DNA of 64,000 nucleotides from Streptococcus mitis (lineage in GTDB: Bacteria; Bacillota; Bacilli; Lactobacillales; Streptococcaceae), in the NCBI GenBank assembly GCA_001560895.1, contig CP014326.1, forward strand, positions 1,624,001 to 1,688,000, in the 5' to 3' direction. Position 1 is the first letter of the stretch. Every line of letters begins with the position of its first letter. The notes beneath the pieces are model-generated. The model was not told where the DNA came from. It did not search any database and saw only the letters and a program-made list of their open reading frames with translations. This document shows positions 36,314 to 46,339 of the stretch, piece after piece. The position numbers were made by a program, and so were the translations under genes.

Positions 36314-37649
36314 GAGTCCACCTCACTCCATCCTTGGTGTCAAGTAGCTTAATTCCTTGAGCCGCCAATTGGTCACGGATTTGGTCCGCTGTCGCAAAGT
36401 CACGATTTGCACGCGCTTCTTGGCGTTTTTGAATCAAAACTTCAATCTCTGCGTCCAAAACTTCCTCAATAAAGACAATTCCAAAGACTTCTAACATATC
36501 CGCAAGAGCTTCCTTAACACTTGCATCATAGTTGCCAGAGTTGATCCATTTGGCCATTTCAAAGACAACTGTGATACCATTAGCAGAGTTGAAATCCTCA
36601 TCCATAGATGCTACAAACTTATCTTTAAAGGCCTGTAACTCTTGAGCATCTACAGTCCCAGAAAATGGTTGCTCGTAAGTGTTCTTTAGATACTTAAGAT
36701 TGGTCTCTGCATCACGCACTGCTTTTTCCGTAAAGTTGATAGGCTTGCGATAATGTTGAGTCGCAAAGAAGAAACGAAGCACTTGCCCATCAAGAGTTTT
36801 AAGGGCATCGTGTACGGTGATAAAGTTGCCCAAGGACTTAGACATCTTGACATTGTCGATATTGACAAAGCCATTGTGCATCCAGTAGTTAGCGAAGGTC
36901 TTGCCTGTTTTGGCTTCTGACTGGGCAATTTCGTTGGTGTGGTGCGGAAACTCAAGGTCAGCTCCACCACCGTGAATATCAATGGTATCTCCTAAAATCT
37001 CAGTTGACATGACTGAACACTCGATATGCCAGCCCGGACGACCAGGTCCCCAAGGACTGTCCCAAGAAATCTCGCCTGGTTTAGCAGCTTTCCATAGAGC
37101 AAAGTCTATCGGATTTTCCTTGCGAGCCGTTTCTTCATCGGTACGACCTGAAGCACCCAACTCCAAATCTTCTAAGGTTTTATTAGCCAATTTAGCATAG
37201 TTGTGGGATTTTTCCACACGGAAATAGACATCTCCTTGGCTCTCATAGGCATAACCCTTTTCAATCAATTCTTCCACAAAGCGGATGATATCCGCCATAA
37301 ACTCGACTACACGAGGATGACGAGTTGCAGGTTTGACACCCAAGGCCGTCACATCCTCACGAAAGGCAGCGATGTACTTGTCCGCAACCTCCTGAGGCGT
37401 GATACCTTCTTCCTTGGCACGGTTGATAATCTTATCATCCACATCCGTAAAATTGGAAATATAGGCAACCCCATAACCACGATACTCAAAATAGCGACGA
37501 ATGGTATCAAAGGCTACCGTCGAACGGGCATTCCCCACGTGGATATAGTTGTATACCGTAGGCCCACAAACATACATCTTGACTTTGCCGTCCTCAATCG
37601 GGACAAATTCTCGCAAATCACGAGACATGGTGTCGTAAATTTTAATCAT
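36306..37649 (-). CDS. cysS: Cysteinyl-tRNA synthetase
   Basis: Charges tRNA-Cys. MIKIYDTMSRDL at the start, the HIGH-like HVGN (CGPTVYNYIHVGNARSTVAFD), the zinc ligands C/H/E around IECSVMSTEILG and GADLEFPHHTNE, and KMSKSLGNF are all present. The start is the ATG at 37649 with GGGAG nine bases upstream. Length is 447 residues. Confidence 0.97.
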   Translation of the reverse strand: MIKIYDTMSRDLREFVPIEDGKVKMYVCGPTVYNYIHVGNARSTVAFDTIRRYFEYRGYGVAYISNFTDVDDKIINRAKEEGITPQEVADKYIAAFREDVTALGVKPATRHPRVVEFMADIIRFVEELIEKGYAYESQGDVYFRVEKSHNYAKLANKTLEDLELGASGRTDEETARKENPIDFALWKAAKPGEISWDSPWGPGRPGWHIECSVMSTEILGDTIDIHGGGADLEFPHHTNEIAQSEAKTGKTFANYWMHNGFVNIDNVKMSKSLGNFITVHDALKTLDGQVLRFFFATQHYRKPINFTEKAVRDAETNLKYLKNTYEQPFSGTVDAQELQAFKDKFVASMDEDFNSANGITVVFEMAKWINSGNYDASVKEALADMLEVFGIVFIEEVLDAEIEVLIQKRQEARANRDFATADQIRDQLAAQGIKLLDTKDGVRWTRD

Positions 37650-37666
37650 GCGGTCCACTCCCTTCT

Positions 37667-38188
37667 CTATTTCTGACTTTTTCGGCTGAAAACCAGCTCT
37701 GCAAAAGGACCAAATTGTCTGAGGCTATCTAGTTGGTAAAAACGCTGTCCTTCCTCTTGGGTAAAGAGGGGAACCCCCTTTCCTAGGATAAGGGGCGCTA
37801 TCTGAATAATGAGATGGTCGAAAAGATCCGCATCCAAGAGCGGTCCTACCAAGGAATTACCACCAATCACAAAGACATTTTTGCCTTTGTCAATCTGGCG
37901 AACAAAGTCCACCACATCCCCAGCTACTGGCTGGTAATTGCTGACAGGCAGGTGCCTATCATGCGTAAAGACATAGTTTTCCGTAGCTTGATAAAAACTT
38001 TCTACATCTTGCAAATCTTGGATTTCCTCAAAGGTCCGCTTGCCCATGATGGTGATATCCATTTGCCTGTAAAAGTCATCATAGCCTGTATCCTCTACAG
38101 AACCAAGCTGATGCAGCCAGTCTATCCTGTGCTGGCTGTCTGCCAAGTAGCCATCCATGGTGATACAGCCGTAAAAATATACTGCCAT
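37667..38188 (-). CDS. RibD-C/dihydrofolate-reductase-like protein
   Basis: A 173-residue protein of the DHFR-like RibD C-terminal family: CITMDGYLADSQHRIDW, TIMGKRTFEEI, VIGGNSLVGPLLDADL and LGKGVPLFT. It has a Rossmann-like NADPH fold, but the physiological substrate is unknown; it is not the essential FolA. It sits between cysS and a small membrane protein gene. Confidence 0.82.
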   Translation of the reverse strand: MAVYFYGCITMDGYLADSQHRIDWLHQLGSVEDTGYDDFYRQMDITIMGKRTFEEIQDLQDVESFYQATENYVFTHDRHLPVSNYQPVAGDVVDFVRQIDKGKNVFVIGGNSLVGPLLDADLFDHLIIQIAPLILGKGVPLFTQEEGQRFYQLDSLRQFGPFAELVFSRKSQK

Positions 38189-38224
38189 TCTTGTAGTTTC
38201 CTTTCTAGTTCTACTTTGCCTTCA

Positions 38225-38371
38225 CTTAGCGGGATAGACCCAGATGGTTAGACCTAAGCTAATCAAAGTATTCAGCAAAATCCTTGCTGGACAAGAAAAA
38301 TAAGCCAGAAAACAGCAATTCCAATCTGTAGCAGAACGGTTCATTCTTAAACATTCAAGCGCCTCTCCTGT
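38225..38371 (-). pseudogene. Possible remnant of a small membrane-protein gene
   Basis: On the minus strand two hydrophobic stretches in different frames, TVLLQIGIAVFWLIFLVQQ and ILLNTLISLGLTIWVYPAK, follow each other and end at a TGA. They read like one short membrane protein broken by a frameshift. There is no start with a ribosome site. Very tentative. Confidence 0.25.
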
Positions 38372-38521
38372 CTACTTCCAGCTCAAATGGTAAAGGTAGG
38401 CAGAGAGCAGGACCAGAAGACTGAAAATCAGATTTCCTGCACGAAACAAACTGAAAACAGAAATAAGACTTCCTGCCAAATAGAGCGCAAAATACTTATT
38501 GTCCTTGAAAAAATCTTTCAT
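38372..38521 (-). CDS. Small hydrophobic protein
   Basis: A 49-residue protein starting MKDFFKDNKYFALYLAG at 38521, behind GAGGA; the 18 codons upstream in frame lack a ribosome site. Two membrane segments are likely (ALYLAGSLISVFSLF and LIFSLLVLLSAYLYHL). I do not recognise the family. It lies in the cysE-cysS gene run. Confidence 0.5.
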   Translation of the reverse strand: MKDFFKDNKYFALYLAGSLISVFSLFRAGNLIFSLLVLLSAYLYHLSWK

Positions 38522-38633
38522 TAAAAGTTCCTCAGTTATCGTCCAAAAGCAGTATAGCTGAGCTTGTTCTTCCAAGAATTTATAATTTTGAAGAATAGTA
38601 ACTCGCTTCTTGCTTGAATCATATAGATATCCT

Positions 38634-39251
38634 CTACAAACCAGACGATCTGTGACTAGCTTCTTTAGCCTGCTCTAGTTTATTGACGTAATACTCTCGT
38701 TTTTCTTCAACTTCGTGAATGACTGGCTCATCCTTCTTACCATGAACACGGACGATCTTGGCAGGAATACCAACAACCGTCACATCACTAGGTACGTCTG
38801 CTACAACAACTGCTGCAGCACCGACCTTGGCATTTTCACCGATTTCTACAGGTCCGATAACTTGGGCATGGGCTGATATGAGAGCTCCCTTTCGAACGGT
38901 CGGATGGCGTTTGCCACAGTCTTTCCCTGTTCCCCCAAGAGTCACCCCGTGATAAAGAAGAACACCTTTTTCAACGATCGCTGTTTCCCCAATCACCAAA
39001 CCAGAACCATGGTCGATAAAGACACCTGAATCAATCTGGGCACCTGGATGAATCTCAATCTGAGTCCAAAAGCGCCAGAACTGACTGTGCATACGAGCCA
39101 GGAGTTTGAAGCCATGCTTCCAGAGAAAATGCGAGAGACGGTGGGCCGCCAAGGCCTTGACACCTGGATAAGTCAGCAAAACCTCCAAAGTGGTGCGGGC
39201 CGCTGGATCATTTTCTTTTACGATATCAATGGTTTCGCGCCACCATCCCAT
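38634..39251 (-). CDS. cysE: Serine O-acetyltransferase
   Basis: Makes O-acetylserine for cysteine synthesis. The left-handed beta-helix carries the hexapeptide repeats IHPGAQIDSGVFIDHGSGL, VIGETAIVEKGVLLYHGVTL and the conserved GTGKDCGKRHP. It has 205 residues. It follows pnp by 15 bases, so pnp and cysE are probably co-transcribed. Confidence 0.95.
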   Translation of the reverse strand: MGWWRETIDIVKENDPAARTTLEVLLTYPGVKALAAHRLSHFLWKHGFKLLARMHSQFWRFWTQIEIHPGAQIDSGVFIDHGSGLVIGETAIVEKGVLLYHGVTLGGTGKDCGKRHPTVRKGALISAHAQVIGPVEIGENAKVGAAAVVVADVPSDVTVVGIPAKIVRVHGKKDEPVIHEVEEKREYYVNKLEQAKEASHRSSGL

Positions 39252-39266
39252 ACATTTCTCCTTTTC

Positions 39267-41480
39267 TTATTCTGAATCTTTTGGTGTTTCTGTAAATTCT
39301 TTCTTAGGTTTGTGGTCCTTATGATGACGTGGGCGGTGAGGTCTCTCAGACTTTTCACCCTTTTCATCATGCTCAGGTTTTGGCGGACGAGGAAGAAGAG
39401 CCTTCATAGAAGCATCGATACGACCTTTTTCATCAATCTTGATAACCTTAACATCGACTTCATCTCCGATTTCGACCAAGTCTTCTACACGGTTGGTACG
39501 AGTCCAAGCCATTTCAGAGATGTGTACGAGGGCATCTGTCTTGTCAAAGAGGTTAACAAAGGCACCAAATTTCTCGATACGAACAACCTTAGCGTGGTAA
39601 ACTTCATCCACTTTAGCTTCACGAACCAAACCAGCAATGATTTCTTTAGCACGGTTAATTGCATCTTGGTCACTTGAGTAGATAGACACATTTCCTTCTT
39701 CGTCGATATCAATCTTAACGCCTGTTTCAGCGATAATCTTGTCGATGGTTTCTCCACCTTTACCGATGACAATCTTGATCTTGTCCACATCAATCTTGAT
39801 GGTATCAATTTTCGGAGCAGTAGGAGCCAATTCTGGACGAACTTCTGGAATCGTTGCTTCAATCACATCAAGGATTTCAAAACGCGCTTTCTTGGCTTGG
39901 GCAAGGGCCTCAGTCAAGATTTCTGCAGTAATCCCTTGGATCTTGATATCCATTTGAAGAGCTGTAATCCCGTCACGAGTACCGGCAACCTTGAAGTCCA
40001 TGTCTCCAAAGTGGTCTTCCAAACCTTGAATATCTGTCAATACTGTATAGTTATTTCCATCTGAGATAAGACCCATAGCAATACCAGCTACTGGCGCCTT
40101 GATTGGCACACCACCAGCCATAAGAGCAAGAGTTCCCGCACAGATAGAAGCTTGAGAGGAAGAACCGTTTGATTCCAAGACCTCTGCTACCAAGCGGATC
40201 GCATATGGGAATTCTTCTAAACTTGGCAAAACTTGAGCAAGGGCACGCTCACCGAGAGCACCGTGACCAATTTCACGACGACCTGGCGCACCATAACGAC
40301 CAGTTTCCCCTACAGAGTATTGAGGGAAGTTATAGTGGTGCATAAAGCGTTTCTTGTACTCTGGATCCAATCCATCGATGATTTGAGTTTCACCCATTGG
40401 AGCCAAGGTCAAGACAGAAAGGGCCTGAGTTTGGCCACGAGTGAAGAGACCTGAACCGTGTACACGAGGAAGGAAGTCAACAACCGCATCCAAAGGACGG
40501 ATTTCATCGACCTTACGACCGTCAGGACGTACCTTATCTTCTGTGATCAAACGGCGCACTTCAGCGTGTTCCATTTGTTCCAAAATTTCAGCCACATCAC
40601 GCATGATACGGTCAAATTCTTCGTGGTCTGCATATTTTTCTTCATACACTGCAGTCACTTGGTCTTTAACAGCTTGAGTTGCAGCTTCACGAGCCAATTT
40701 TTCTTCTACTTGAACCGCTTTTTGGAGGTCGCTGTTGTAGGCTGCAATGATTTCAGCCTGTAATTCAGCGTCTACATGAAGCAATTCTACTTCTGCTTTT
40801 TCTTTCCCAACAGCCGCAACGATTTCTTCTTGGAAGGCAATCAATTCTTTAACTGCTTCGTGCCCTTTAAGAAGGGCTTCCAACATGATTTCTTCTGACA
40901 ATTCTTTAGCACCAGATTCCACCATGTTGATGGCGTGTTTGGTACCAGCTACTGTCAATTCAAGGAGAGATTGCTCTGCTTGTTCTTGACTTGGGTTGAT
41001 GATGATTTGACCATCTACATAACCCACCTGTACCCCAGCGATTGGTCCGTCAAATGGAATATCTGAGATAGAGAGCGCCAAGGATGAACCAAACATAGCA
41101 GCCATTGGTGCAGAAGCATTTTCATCATAAGAAAGCACAGTGTTGATGACTTGGACTTCATTACGGAAACCTTCCGCAAACATAGGACGGATTGGACGGT
41201 CAATCAAACGCGCTGTCAAAGTCGCATCCGTTGAAGGACGTCCTTCACGTTTCATAAAGCCACCAGGAAACTTCCCAGCCGCATACATTTTTTCTTCGTA
41301 GTTGACTTGGAGTGGGAAGAAATCCCCAGTTGCCATCTTCTTAGACATCACGGCAGCAGTCAAGACAGTTGACTCACCGTAACGTACAACAACAGAGCCA
41401 TTTGCCTGCTTAGCAACCTGACCAGTCTCTACGATTAACTCACGACCTGCAAAAGTCGTTTGAAACACTTGTTTTGTCAT
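39267..41480 (-). CDS. pnp: Polynucleotide phosphorylase
   Basis: A trimeric 3'-5' phosphorolytic exoribonuclease of mRNA decay. Two RNase PH domains ([27 protein letters not shown] and [14 protein letters not shown]), a KH domain ([19 protein letters not shown]) and an S1 domain ([16 protein letters not shown]) appear in order, then a basic His/Lys/Pro-rich tail. The start is the ATG at 41480 (MTKQVFQT) with GGGGA upstream; the longer frame is the leader. 737 residues. The mRNA leader is long and duplicated. Confidence 0.97.
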   Translation of the reverse strand: MTKQVFQTTFAGRELIVETGQVAKQANGSVVVRYGESTVLTAAVMSKKMATGDFFPLQVNYEEKMYAAGKFPGGFMKREGRPSTDATLTARLIDRPIRPMFAEGFRNEVQVINTVLSYDENASAPMAAMFGSSLALSISDIPFDGPIAGVQVGYVDGQIIINPSQEQAEQSLLELTVAGTKHAINMVESGAKELSEEIMLEALLKGHEAVKELIAFQEEIVAAVGKEKAEVELLHVDAELQAEIIAAYNSDLQKAVQVEEKLAREAATQAVKDQVTAVYEEKYADHEEFDRIMRDVAEILEQMEHAEVRRLITEDKVRPDGRKVDEIRPLDAVVDFLPRVHGSGLFTRGQTQALSVLTLAPMGETQIIDGLDPEYKKRFMHHYNFPQYSVGETGRYGAPGRREIGHGALGERALAQVLPSLEEFPYAIRLVAEVLESNGSSSQASICAGTLALMAGGVPIKAPVAGIAMGLISDGNNYTVLTDIQGLEDHFGDMDFKVAGTRDGITALQMDIKIQGITAEILTEALAQAKKARFEILDVIEATIPEVRPELAPTAPKIDTIKIDVDKIKIVIGKGGETIDKIIAETGVKIDIDEEGNVSIYSSDQDAINRAKEIIAGLVREAKVDEVYHAKVVRIEKFGAFVNLFDKTDALVHISEMAWTRTNRVEDLVEIGDEVDVKVIKIDEKGRIDASMKALLPRPPKPEHDEKGEKSERPHRPRHHKDHKPKKEFTETPKDSE

Positions 41481-41995
41481 TTTAATCCCCTTTGGATTGA
41501 TGAAATTATACGCCTTGCCTACAAAAATCAAGATACTAAGCCGTCAAGCAGCTCAAAGGAAAATCGGAAATCGAACGACAGAGCGACTGCTCCTAGGCAG
41601 ATTTATCTTTTTCCAAAGAGTTGTAGGCGTGTTCAATTCTCAAGATACTAAGCCGTCAAGCAACTCAAAGGAAAATAGGAAATCGAACAACGGAGCGACT
41701 GCTCCTAGGCAGATTTATCTTTTTCCAAAGAGTTGTAGGCGTGTTCAATTCTCAAGATACAAATCATTAGAAAGATTTGATGCTAAAGCATCTAATCCTT
41801 TCACGCTAATCGCTATCAGGCAATTAGCTAAATGCTTTACTAACTCTCTCGTCAAATAACATCGTTTTGACTCGTTCGTGTCTCTAAACCTTACAGTTTA
41901 AATGCATTGTATTTTTTAATACCCTCATCTTTGTATCAAGTACGTACAGAGTCTATTTTATCATATTTTTCTTAAAAAGTGCGGTCTTTACCATT
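41481..41995 (-). promoter_or_regulatory. Long pnp 5' leader and promoter
   Basis: An extended -10 (TGATAAAAT on the minus strand, about 41957-41965) is the best promoter, which would give a leader of about 470 bases holding the 112-bp duplication and several potential hairpins. pnp leaders are usual sites of RNase III/PNPase autoregulation. There are no coding regions in this stretch. Confidence 0.45.
41529..41760 (-). repeat. Two 112-bp direct repeats in the pnp leader
   Basis: Copies at 41529-41640 and 41641-41752 differ at four positions; a third copy begins (CAAGATAC, 41753-41760) and then diverges. Each holds the hairpin sequence CTGCTCCTAGGCAG. They lie between the pnp promoter region and its start codon. 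No protein or tRNA is encoded. Confidence 0.92.
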
Positions 41996-42033
41996 AAAAA
42001 GGAACCATTCCCCTCACCTGAGAAGAATGGTTT
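41996..42033 (-). terminator. metEF terminator
   Basis: AACCATTC pairs with GAATGGTT and TTCCTTTTTAATGG follows on the minus strand, nine bases after the metF stop. Confidence 0.8.
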
Positions 42034-42041
42034 GCTTTTTA

Positions 42042-42908
42042 TTATCCTAGAGACTGATGATTAAACAAGGCATGGGTTGCTTGGTGGATGTATTTTGCTG
42101 TTTCAGCATTGTTCATGGTGTAGAGATGCACACCAGCAACATCCTGAGTTACCAAGTCCACGATTTGGTCCACTGCATAGGCAAGTCCTGCTGCTCTGAG
42201 CGACTCAGGGTCATGCTCATACTTGTCTAAGATGGCTTTAAATTTGCGTGGAAGGTGGATATTCTCACAAGTCTTCAAGAGGCGGAGAGCCTGATTTCGA
42301 TTCAGAATTGGCATAATCCCTGCATGAATGGGAACATCAATCCCAGCCAAGATACACTTGTCTTGGAAATCATAGAAGCGCTCATTGTCAAAGAAAAGCT
42401 GAGTTACAAGGCTCGAACAGCCTGCATCCACTTTCTTCTTAAGATTTTGAATATCTGAAATCTGATTTGGCGAATCTGGATGCCCTTCTGGATAACAAGC
42501 TCCGACAATATCAAAGTGAGGGGCTTGTTCCTTGATGAACTCAATTAAGTCAGTTGCGTAGCGGAAATCCTTTTGTGGTTCCACATCTGGAATAATATCC
42601 CCACGAAGAGCCAAGATTTTCTGCACTCCAACCTTGTCCAAATCAGCAATGGTTTCAGCAACCTTGTCCTTGGTCAAATAGATGGCTGGCAAGTGGGCAA
42701 TAGTCGGAATCGCCAAGTCATTTTGGATAAAGTCGGCCAAACGGACCGTCGTTTCCTTGATATTAAATTTATTATTGCTGGCAGTCACACTGATAAAGTG
42801 GGGAGCCAACTCCTGCATATCTTGAAGAGCAGAAATAATGTTATCATTACCCACTGCTGGGTTTGGAGGGAACACTTCAAATGAGAGTGACGGTGTTTGG
42901 CGTGACAT
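42042..42908 (-). CDS. metF: 5,10-methylenetetrahydrofolate reductase
   Basis: Supplies methyl-tetrahydrofolate for MetE. Family motifs: SFEVFPPN at the start, FISVTASN, ALRGD (TIM barrel, FAD site) and PIHAGIMPILNR. I prefer the ATG at 42908 (MSRQTPSL) with AGGAT about nine bases upstream over the ATG two codons earlier; 288 residues. It lies 99 bases after metE and ends in a terminator, forming a metEF operon. Confidence 0.95.
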   Translation of the reverse strand: MSRQTPSLSFEVFPPNPAVGNDNIISALQDMQELAPHFISVTASNNKFNIKETTVRLADFIQNDLAIPTIAHLPAIYLTKDKVAETIADLDKVGVQKILALRGDIIPDVEPQKDFRYATDLIEFIKEQAPHFDIVGACYPEGHPDSPNQISDIQNLKKKVDAGCSSLVTQLFFDNERFYDFQDKCILAGIDVPIHAGIMPILNRNQALRLLKTCENIHLPRKFKAILDKYEHDPESLRAAGLAYAVDQIVDLVTQDVAGVHLYTMNNAETAKYIHQATHALFNHQSLG

Positions 42909-43007
42909 AGTCATTATCCTTTTCTAGTTGATTTTTAGTTAGCTGAACTCTGGAATCCAAGTGAAACAGGCAGATTAACCAAACAGCGCTTCTTGAGAAA
43001 TCCTATC

Positions 43008-45257
43008 TTACAATTTCTCACGCGCAGCTTTAGCTGCTTCAACAAGGCGGATCAAGCTTTCTTTTGTTTCTGGAATACCACGTGTTTTCAGACCACAGTC
43101 TGGGTTAATCCAAACTTTCTTGCTTGGCACTTTAGCAAGGATGGCTTCGATTGTGTGGTCGATTTCGCCTTCATTTGGCACACGAGGTGAGTGGATATCA
43201 TAAACCCCAGGTCCCACTTCTGTTTGGAAGTTTTTCGCTTTGAGTTCGTCCAAGATTTCAAGGTTTGAACGACTAGCCTCAAATGAGATAACGTCCGCAT
43301 CCAAGTTGTCAATAGCTGGGATGATATCTGTAAATTCTGAGTAACACATGTGAGTGTGGATTTGTGTGTCTGGCGCTACTGTTGAGTGTACCAAGCGGAA
43401 GGCAGGAATTGCCCAGTCAAGGTAGTCTTCGTACCAGTCGCTACGACGGAGTGGCAATTTTTCACGAAGAGCAGCCTCATCGATTTGGATGATTTTCACA
43501 CCAGCAGCTTCAAGGTCAAGTACTTCATCCTTGATAGCAAGGGCGATTTGAAGAGTTGAATCCTTGATAGAGATGTCTTCACGTGGGAATGACCAGTTGA
43601 GGATGGTAACAGGTCCAGTCAACATACCTTTAACAGGTTTGTTTGTACGGCTTTGTGCATAGCTAGACCATTTAACAGTGATAGGGTTAAGCCGAGTGAC
43701 ATCACCCCAGATGATTGGTGGTTTCACCCCACGCATACCGTATGATTGTACCCAACCATTTTTAGAGAAGAGGTAACCTGACAAATTTTGACCGAAGTAC
43801 TCAACCATGTCATTACGCTCAAATTCACCGTGCACAAGGACATCAAAGTCAATATCTTCTTGCCATTTGATCCATTCGTCGATCGTTTCAGCAAGGAAAG
43901 CATCGTACTCTTCTTGAGACAATTCACCTTTACGGTAAGCCAAACGTTTAGCACGAACTTCCTTAGTTTGAGGGAATGAACCGATAGTTGTTGTTGGAAG
44001 AGCTGGAAGTTTGAAAGCTTCTTCTTGGATGGCTTCACGTTCTGCAAAGGCTGGCAAACGAGTGTAGTCAGCATCTGTCAAACCAGCGATACGCGCACGA
44101 AGTTCCGCATTTTCACCCACACGCTCAGTCGCAAAGAGTTCTTTATTTGCTGCAAGAGATTCTGCTCCTTGACCATTGCGGATAGCATCCAAATCACGGA
44201 TTTCGTCTAATTTTTCAACTGCAAAAGCAAAGTGGTTCAAGATAGCTGGTTCAAATTCTTCATTAGCTGTTGTAAATGGCACATGAAGAAGTGAGCATGA
44301 GCTTGTCAAGACAATGTTTTCAGCTGGAATTTGTTCAAGAACTGCCAAGCTCTTTTCGTAGTTGTTACGCCAGATGTTTTTACCATTGACAATACCTGCA
44401 TAAAGAGTCTTGTCAGCTGGGAATCCACCTTTAACGAGTTCAAAAGTTTTCTTACCTTCAACGAAGTCAAGACCGATTGCATCTACTGGCAATTTCACAA
44501 GGTCAGCATAAACGTCACGAACGTCACCGAAGTAAGTTTGAAGCAAGACTTCAAGACCTTTTTTATCAGCCAAGAGTTTGTTGTAGATGTTCAAGAAGAG
44601 AGCTTTTTCTTCTTCTGTCAAGTCTTTGACAAGAGCAGCTTCGTCGAGTTGGATACGAGTTGCACCAAGTTCTGCCAATTTAGCAAAAACTTCTTGGTAA
44701 GCAGCCACTAAGCTATCTACGAAGTCTTCTGCTTTCACGCCTTCTTCAAAGTCTGACAATTGAAGGAAAGTGAAGGGACCTACAAGAACAGGACGAGTGT
44801 TCAATCCAAGTTCTTTAGCTTCTTGGAATTCATCAAAAATCTTGTGACCTGCCAATTTAACTTGAGTGTCTTTTTCAAATTTAGGAACGATGTAGTGGTA
44901 GTTGGTGTTGAACCATTTCTTCATTGGAAGGGCACGAACATCCCCTTTTTCTCCTTGGTATCCACGACCCAAAGCAAAGTAGCGCTCAAGGTCAGACAAG
45001 TCCAAGTTTTGAACAGATGCAGGTACCACGTTGAAAAGGAATGCTGCATCTAGGAAGTTGTCATAGTGAGAAAAGTCATTTGATGGAATTTCAGTGATGC
45101 CTTTTTCTTTGACGATGTTCCAGTGTTTAGCGCGCAATTCTTTTGCTGCTGCCAAAAGTTCTTCTTCTGAGATTTCTTTTCTAAAGTATTTTTCAGTTGT
45201 AAATTTTAATTCGCGGAATTCACCCAAACGAGGGAAACCGATGATTGTAGTTGACAT
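43008..45257 (-). CDS. metE: Cobalamin-independent methionine synthase
   Basis: Transfers the methyl of methyl-tetrahydropteroyl-triglutamate to homocysteine. The N-terminal barrel begins [19 protein letters not shown]; the C-terminal catalytic barrel has [13 protein letters not shown] and zinc ligands in HMCYSEF, SFEASRS and NPDCGLKTR. The start at 45257 has GGAGGACAC upstream; 48 extra codons of the longer frame are not family sequence. 749 residues. A MET-box lies 83 bases upstream. Confidence 0.97.
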   Translation of the reverse strand: MSTTIIGFPRLGEFRELKFTTEKYFRKEISEEELLAAAKELRAKHWNIVKEKGITEIPSNDFSHYDNFLDAAFLFNVVPASVQNLDLSDLERYFALGRGYQGEKGDVRALPMKKWFNTNYHYIVPKFEKDTQVKLAGHKIFDEFQEAKELGLNTRPVLVGPFTFLQLSDFEEGVKAEDFVDSLVAAYQEVFAKLAELGATRIQLDEAALVKDLTEEEKALFLNIYNKLLADKKGLEVLLQTYFGDVRDVYADLVKLPVDAIGLDFVEGKKTFELVKGGFPADKTLYAGIVNGKNIWRNNYEKSLAVLEQIPAENIVLTSSCSLLHVPFTTANEEFEPAILNHFAFAVEKLDEIRDLDAIRNGQGAESLAANKELFATERVGENAELRARIAGLTDADYTRLPAFAEREAIQEEAFKLPALPTTTIGSFPQTKEVRAKRLAYRKGELSQEEYDAFLAETIDEWIKWQEDIDFDVLVHGEFERNDMVEYFGQNLSGYLFSKNGWVQSYGMRGVKPPIIWGDVTRLNPITVKWSSYAQSRTNKPVKGMLTGPVTILNWSFPREDISIKDSTLQIALAIKDEVLDLEAAGVKIIQIDEAALREKLPLRRSDWYEDYLDWAIPAFRLVHSTVAPDTQIHTHMCYSEFTDIIPAIDNLDADVISFEASRSNLEILDELKAKNFQTEVGPGVYDIHSPRVPNEGEIDHTIEAILAKVPSKKVWINPDCGLKTRGIPETKESLIRLVEAAKAAREKL

Positions 45258-45312
45258 GATGTGTCCTCCAAAATTTGTTGTTGAAACTATCTTAACAGAA
45301 AAGAAATCATCT

Positions 45313-45356
45313 GTATAATTGTAAAAAATTAGGCTTTGATATAGTTTGAAACTATA
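45313..45356 (-). promoter_or_regulatory. MET-box and promoter of metEF
   Basis: TATAGTTTGAAACTATA (45340-45356) is a perfect inverted repeat matching the streptococcal MET-box TATAGTTTNAAACTATA bound by the LysR-type MetR/MtaR. A -10-like TATACA lies at 45313-45318 on the minus strand, so the site overlaps the -35 region. Confidence 0.75.
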
Positions 45357-45375
45357 TCTCCGTTTTAGACAAAAG

Positions 45376-45404
45376 AAAAAGACTTGAGACAAATGCCTCA
45401 AATC
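45376..45404 (-). terminator. Terminator downstream of the HigA-like gene
   Basis: GATTTGAG pairs imperfectly with CTCAAGTC, followed by TTTTTC on the minus strand. Confidence 0.55.
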
Positions 45405-45529
45405 CTTTGTGTAGCTTGTTCTATAGCTGTATTTTAGTTAGACTGGTAAAACATGTTATTAGTAATTCTTATAAGTGACTATGACTTGTTATTAGAAAAG
45501 ACTATTACTGATTCTAGTCAACTTTTCCC

Positions 45530-45814
45530 CTATTCAAGTGGAACGACTGCTAGTGTCTTTCCTAAACTAGCTAAAACTTTCAAGACTGTATCCAACTGAG
45601 GACTAGTCTTTCCTGTTTCCATTCTAGCTATGACAGGCTGGCTTACTCCACTAAGTTCTTCTAGCTTTTTCTGGCTGATTCCTTGCTCATGTCTGGCTTC
45701 AATCAACTCACTCATGATAGCCACTCGCATATCACTTTCAAGAATTTCCTCCTTGGTAAAGAGTTCAGATCGGACATCCTTCCAATTACTACCAATAGCA
45801 CTAGTCTTCATCAC
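45530..45814 (-). CDS. Orphan HigA-type antitoxin (XRE HTH)
   Basis: A 94-residue protein with an XRE helix-turn-helix (ISQKKLEELSGVSQPVIARME) and N-terminal NWKDVRSELFTKEEILESD. It is of the kind encoded second in HigB/RelE-HigA operons of this genus, which as I recall carry the toxin gene immediately upstream. Here no toxin frame is visible upstream on the minus strand (45815-45970). It may be a leftover antitoxin that still gives protection against a related toxin. Confidence 0.8.
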   Translation of the reverse strand: MMKTSAIGSNWKDVRSELFTKEEILESDMRVAIMSELIEARHEQGISQKKLEELSGVSQPVIARMETGKTSPQLDTVLKVLASLGKTLAVVPLE

Positions 45815-45973
45815 TTAACCTTCTTTCTTTCTAATTTAATTAGAACTCAAAAGTTATTAAAAGTAAATCCTAACATTCATAAAAAGAAGACCTTAGAAAA
45901 ATTCCAAAGGTCTCATCTTTATTATTCGAAAAAAATTACGGGAAGAGTTATAAATCGAAGACAATTCTTACTA

Positions 45974-46339
45974 TTATTCCAACTCTATCCCCTTCTCTCG
46001 GAGATTAGCCAGACACTCCTCATGGTAGGCATCGTCATGTTCGCTGTATATAGGGCAAGTCAACTTCTCCTCAGCTAAATCTTCATATAAAGGGCAAGTC
46101 TTACCACGGTAGTTCTTATCGAGCCACTCTGGACTGACATTGTAGCCACGGTTAGCCATTTCCTCCATGATCAAGCGATGATAGGCATAGAGACGATAGG
46201 GCGAGTGAGTAAAGACATAGTCCACCGTCGCATGCTTTCTGCCCCAGCCATTACCACGTAGGGCGCAACACTCTCGATGTTGCCCCAAAAGTTGAGGACG
46301 CGGAAGCTGTGAAATCAAAGCCTCATGCCAAAGTCTCAT
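45974..46339 (-). CDS. Pyrimidine-dimer glycosylase-like protein (Pyr_excise/TIGR02328 family)
   Basis: A 121-residue protein beginning MRLWHEALISQLPRPQLLGQHRECC, a signature of the T4 endonuclease V-like (Pyr_excise) family, with TVDYVFTHSPYRLYAYHRL and a C-terminal Cys/His cluster (CPLYEDLAEEKLTCP). DNA repair activity is predicted by family only. It overlaps the DUF1722 gene by 17 bases. Confidence 0.75.
   Translation of the reverse strand: MRLWHEALISQLPRPQLLGQHRECCALRGNGWGRKHATVDYVFTHSPYRLYAYHRLIMEEMANRGYNVSPEWLDKNYRGKTCPLYEDLAEEKLTCPIYSEHDDAYHEECLANLREKGIELE

Noticed and set aside
41460..41859. Small proteins encoded in the pnp leader repeats on +
   Set aside because: The frames merely follow the 112-bp duplication, are antisense to the leader, and have no ribosome sites.
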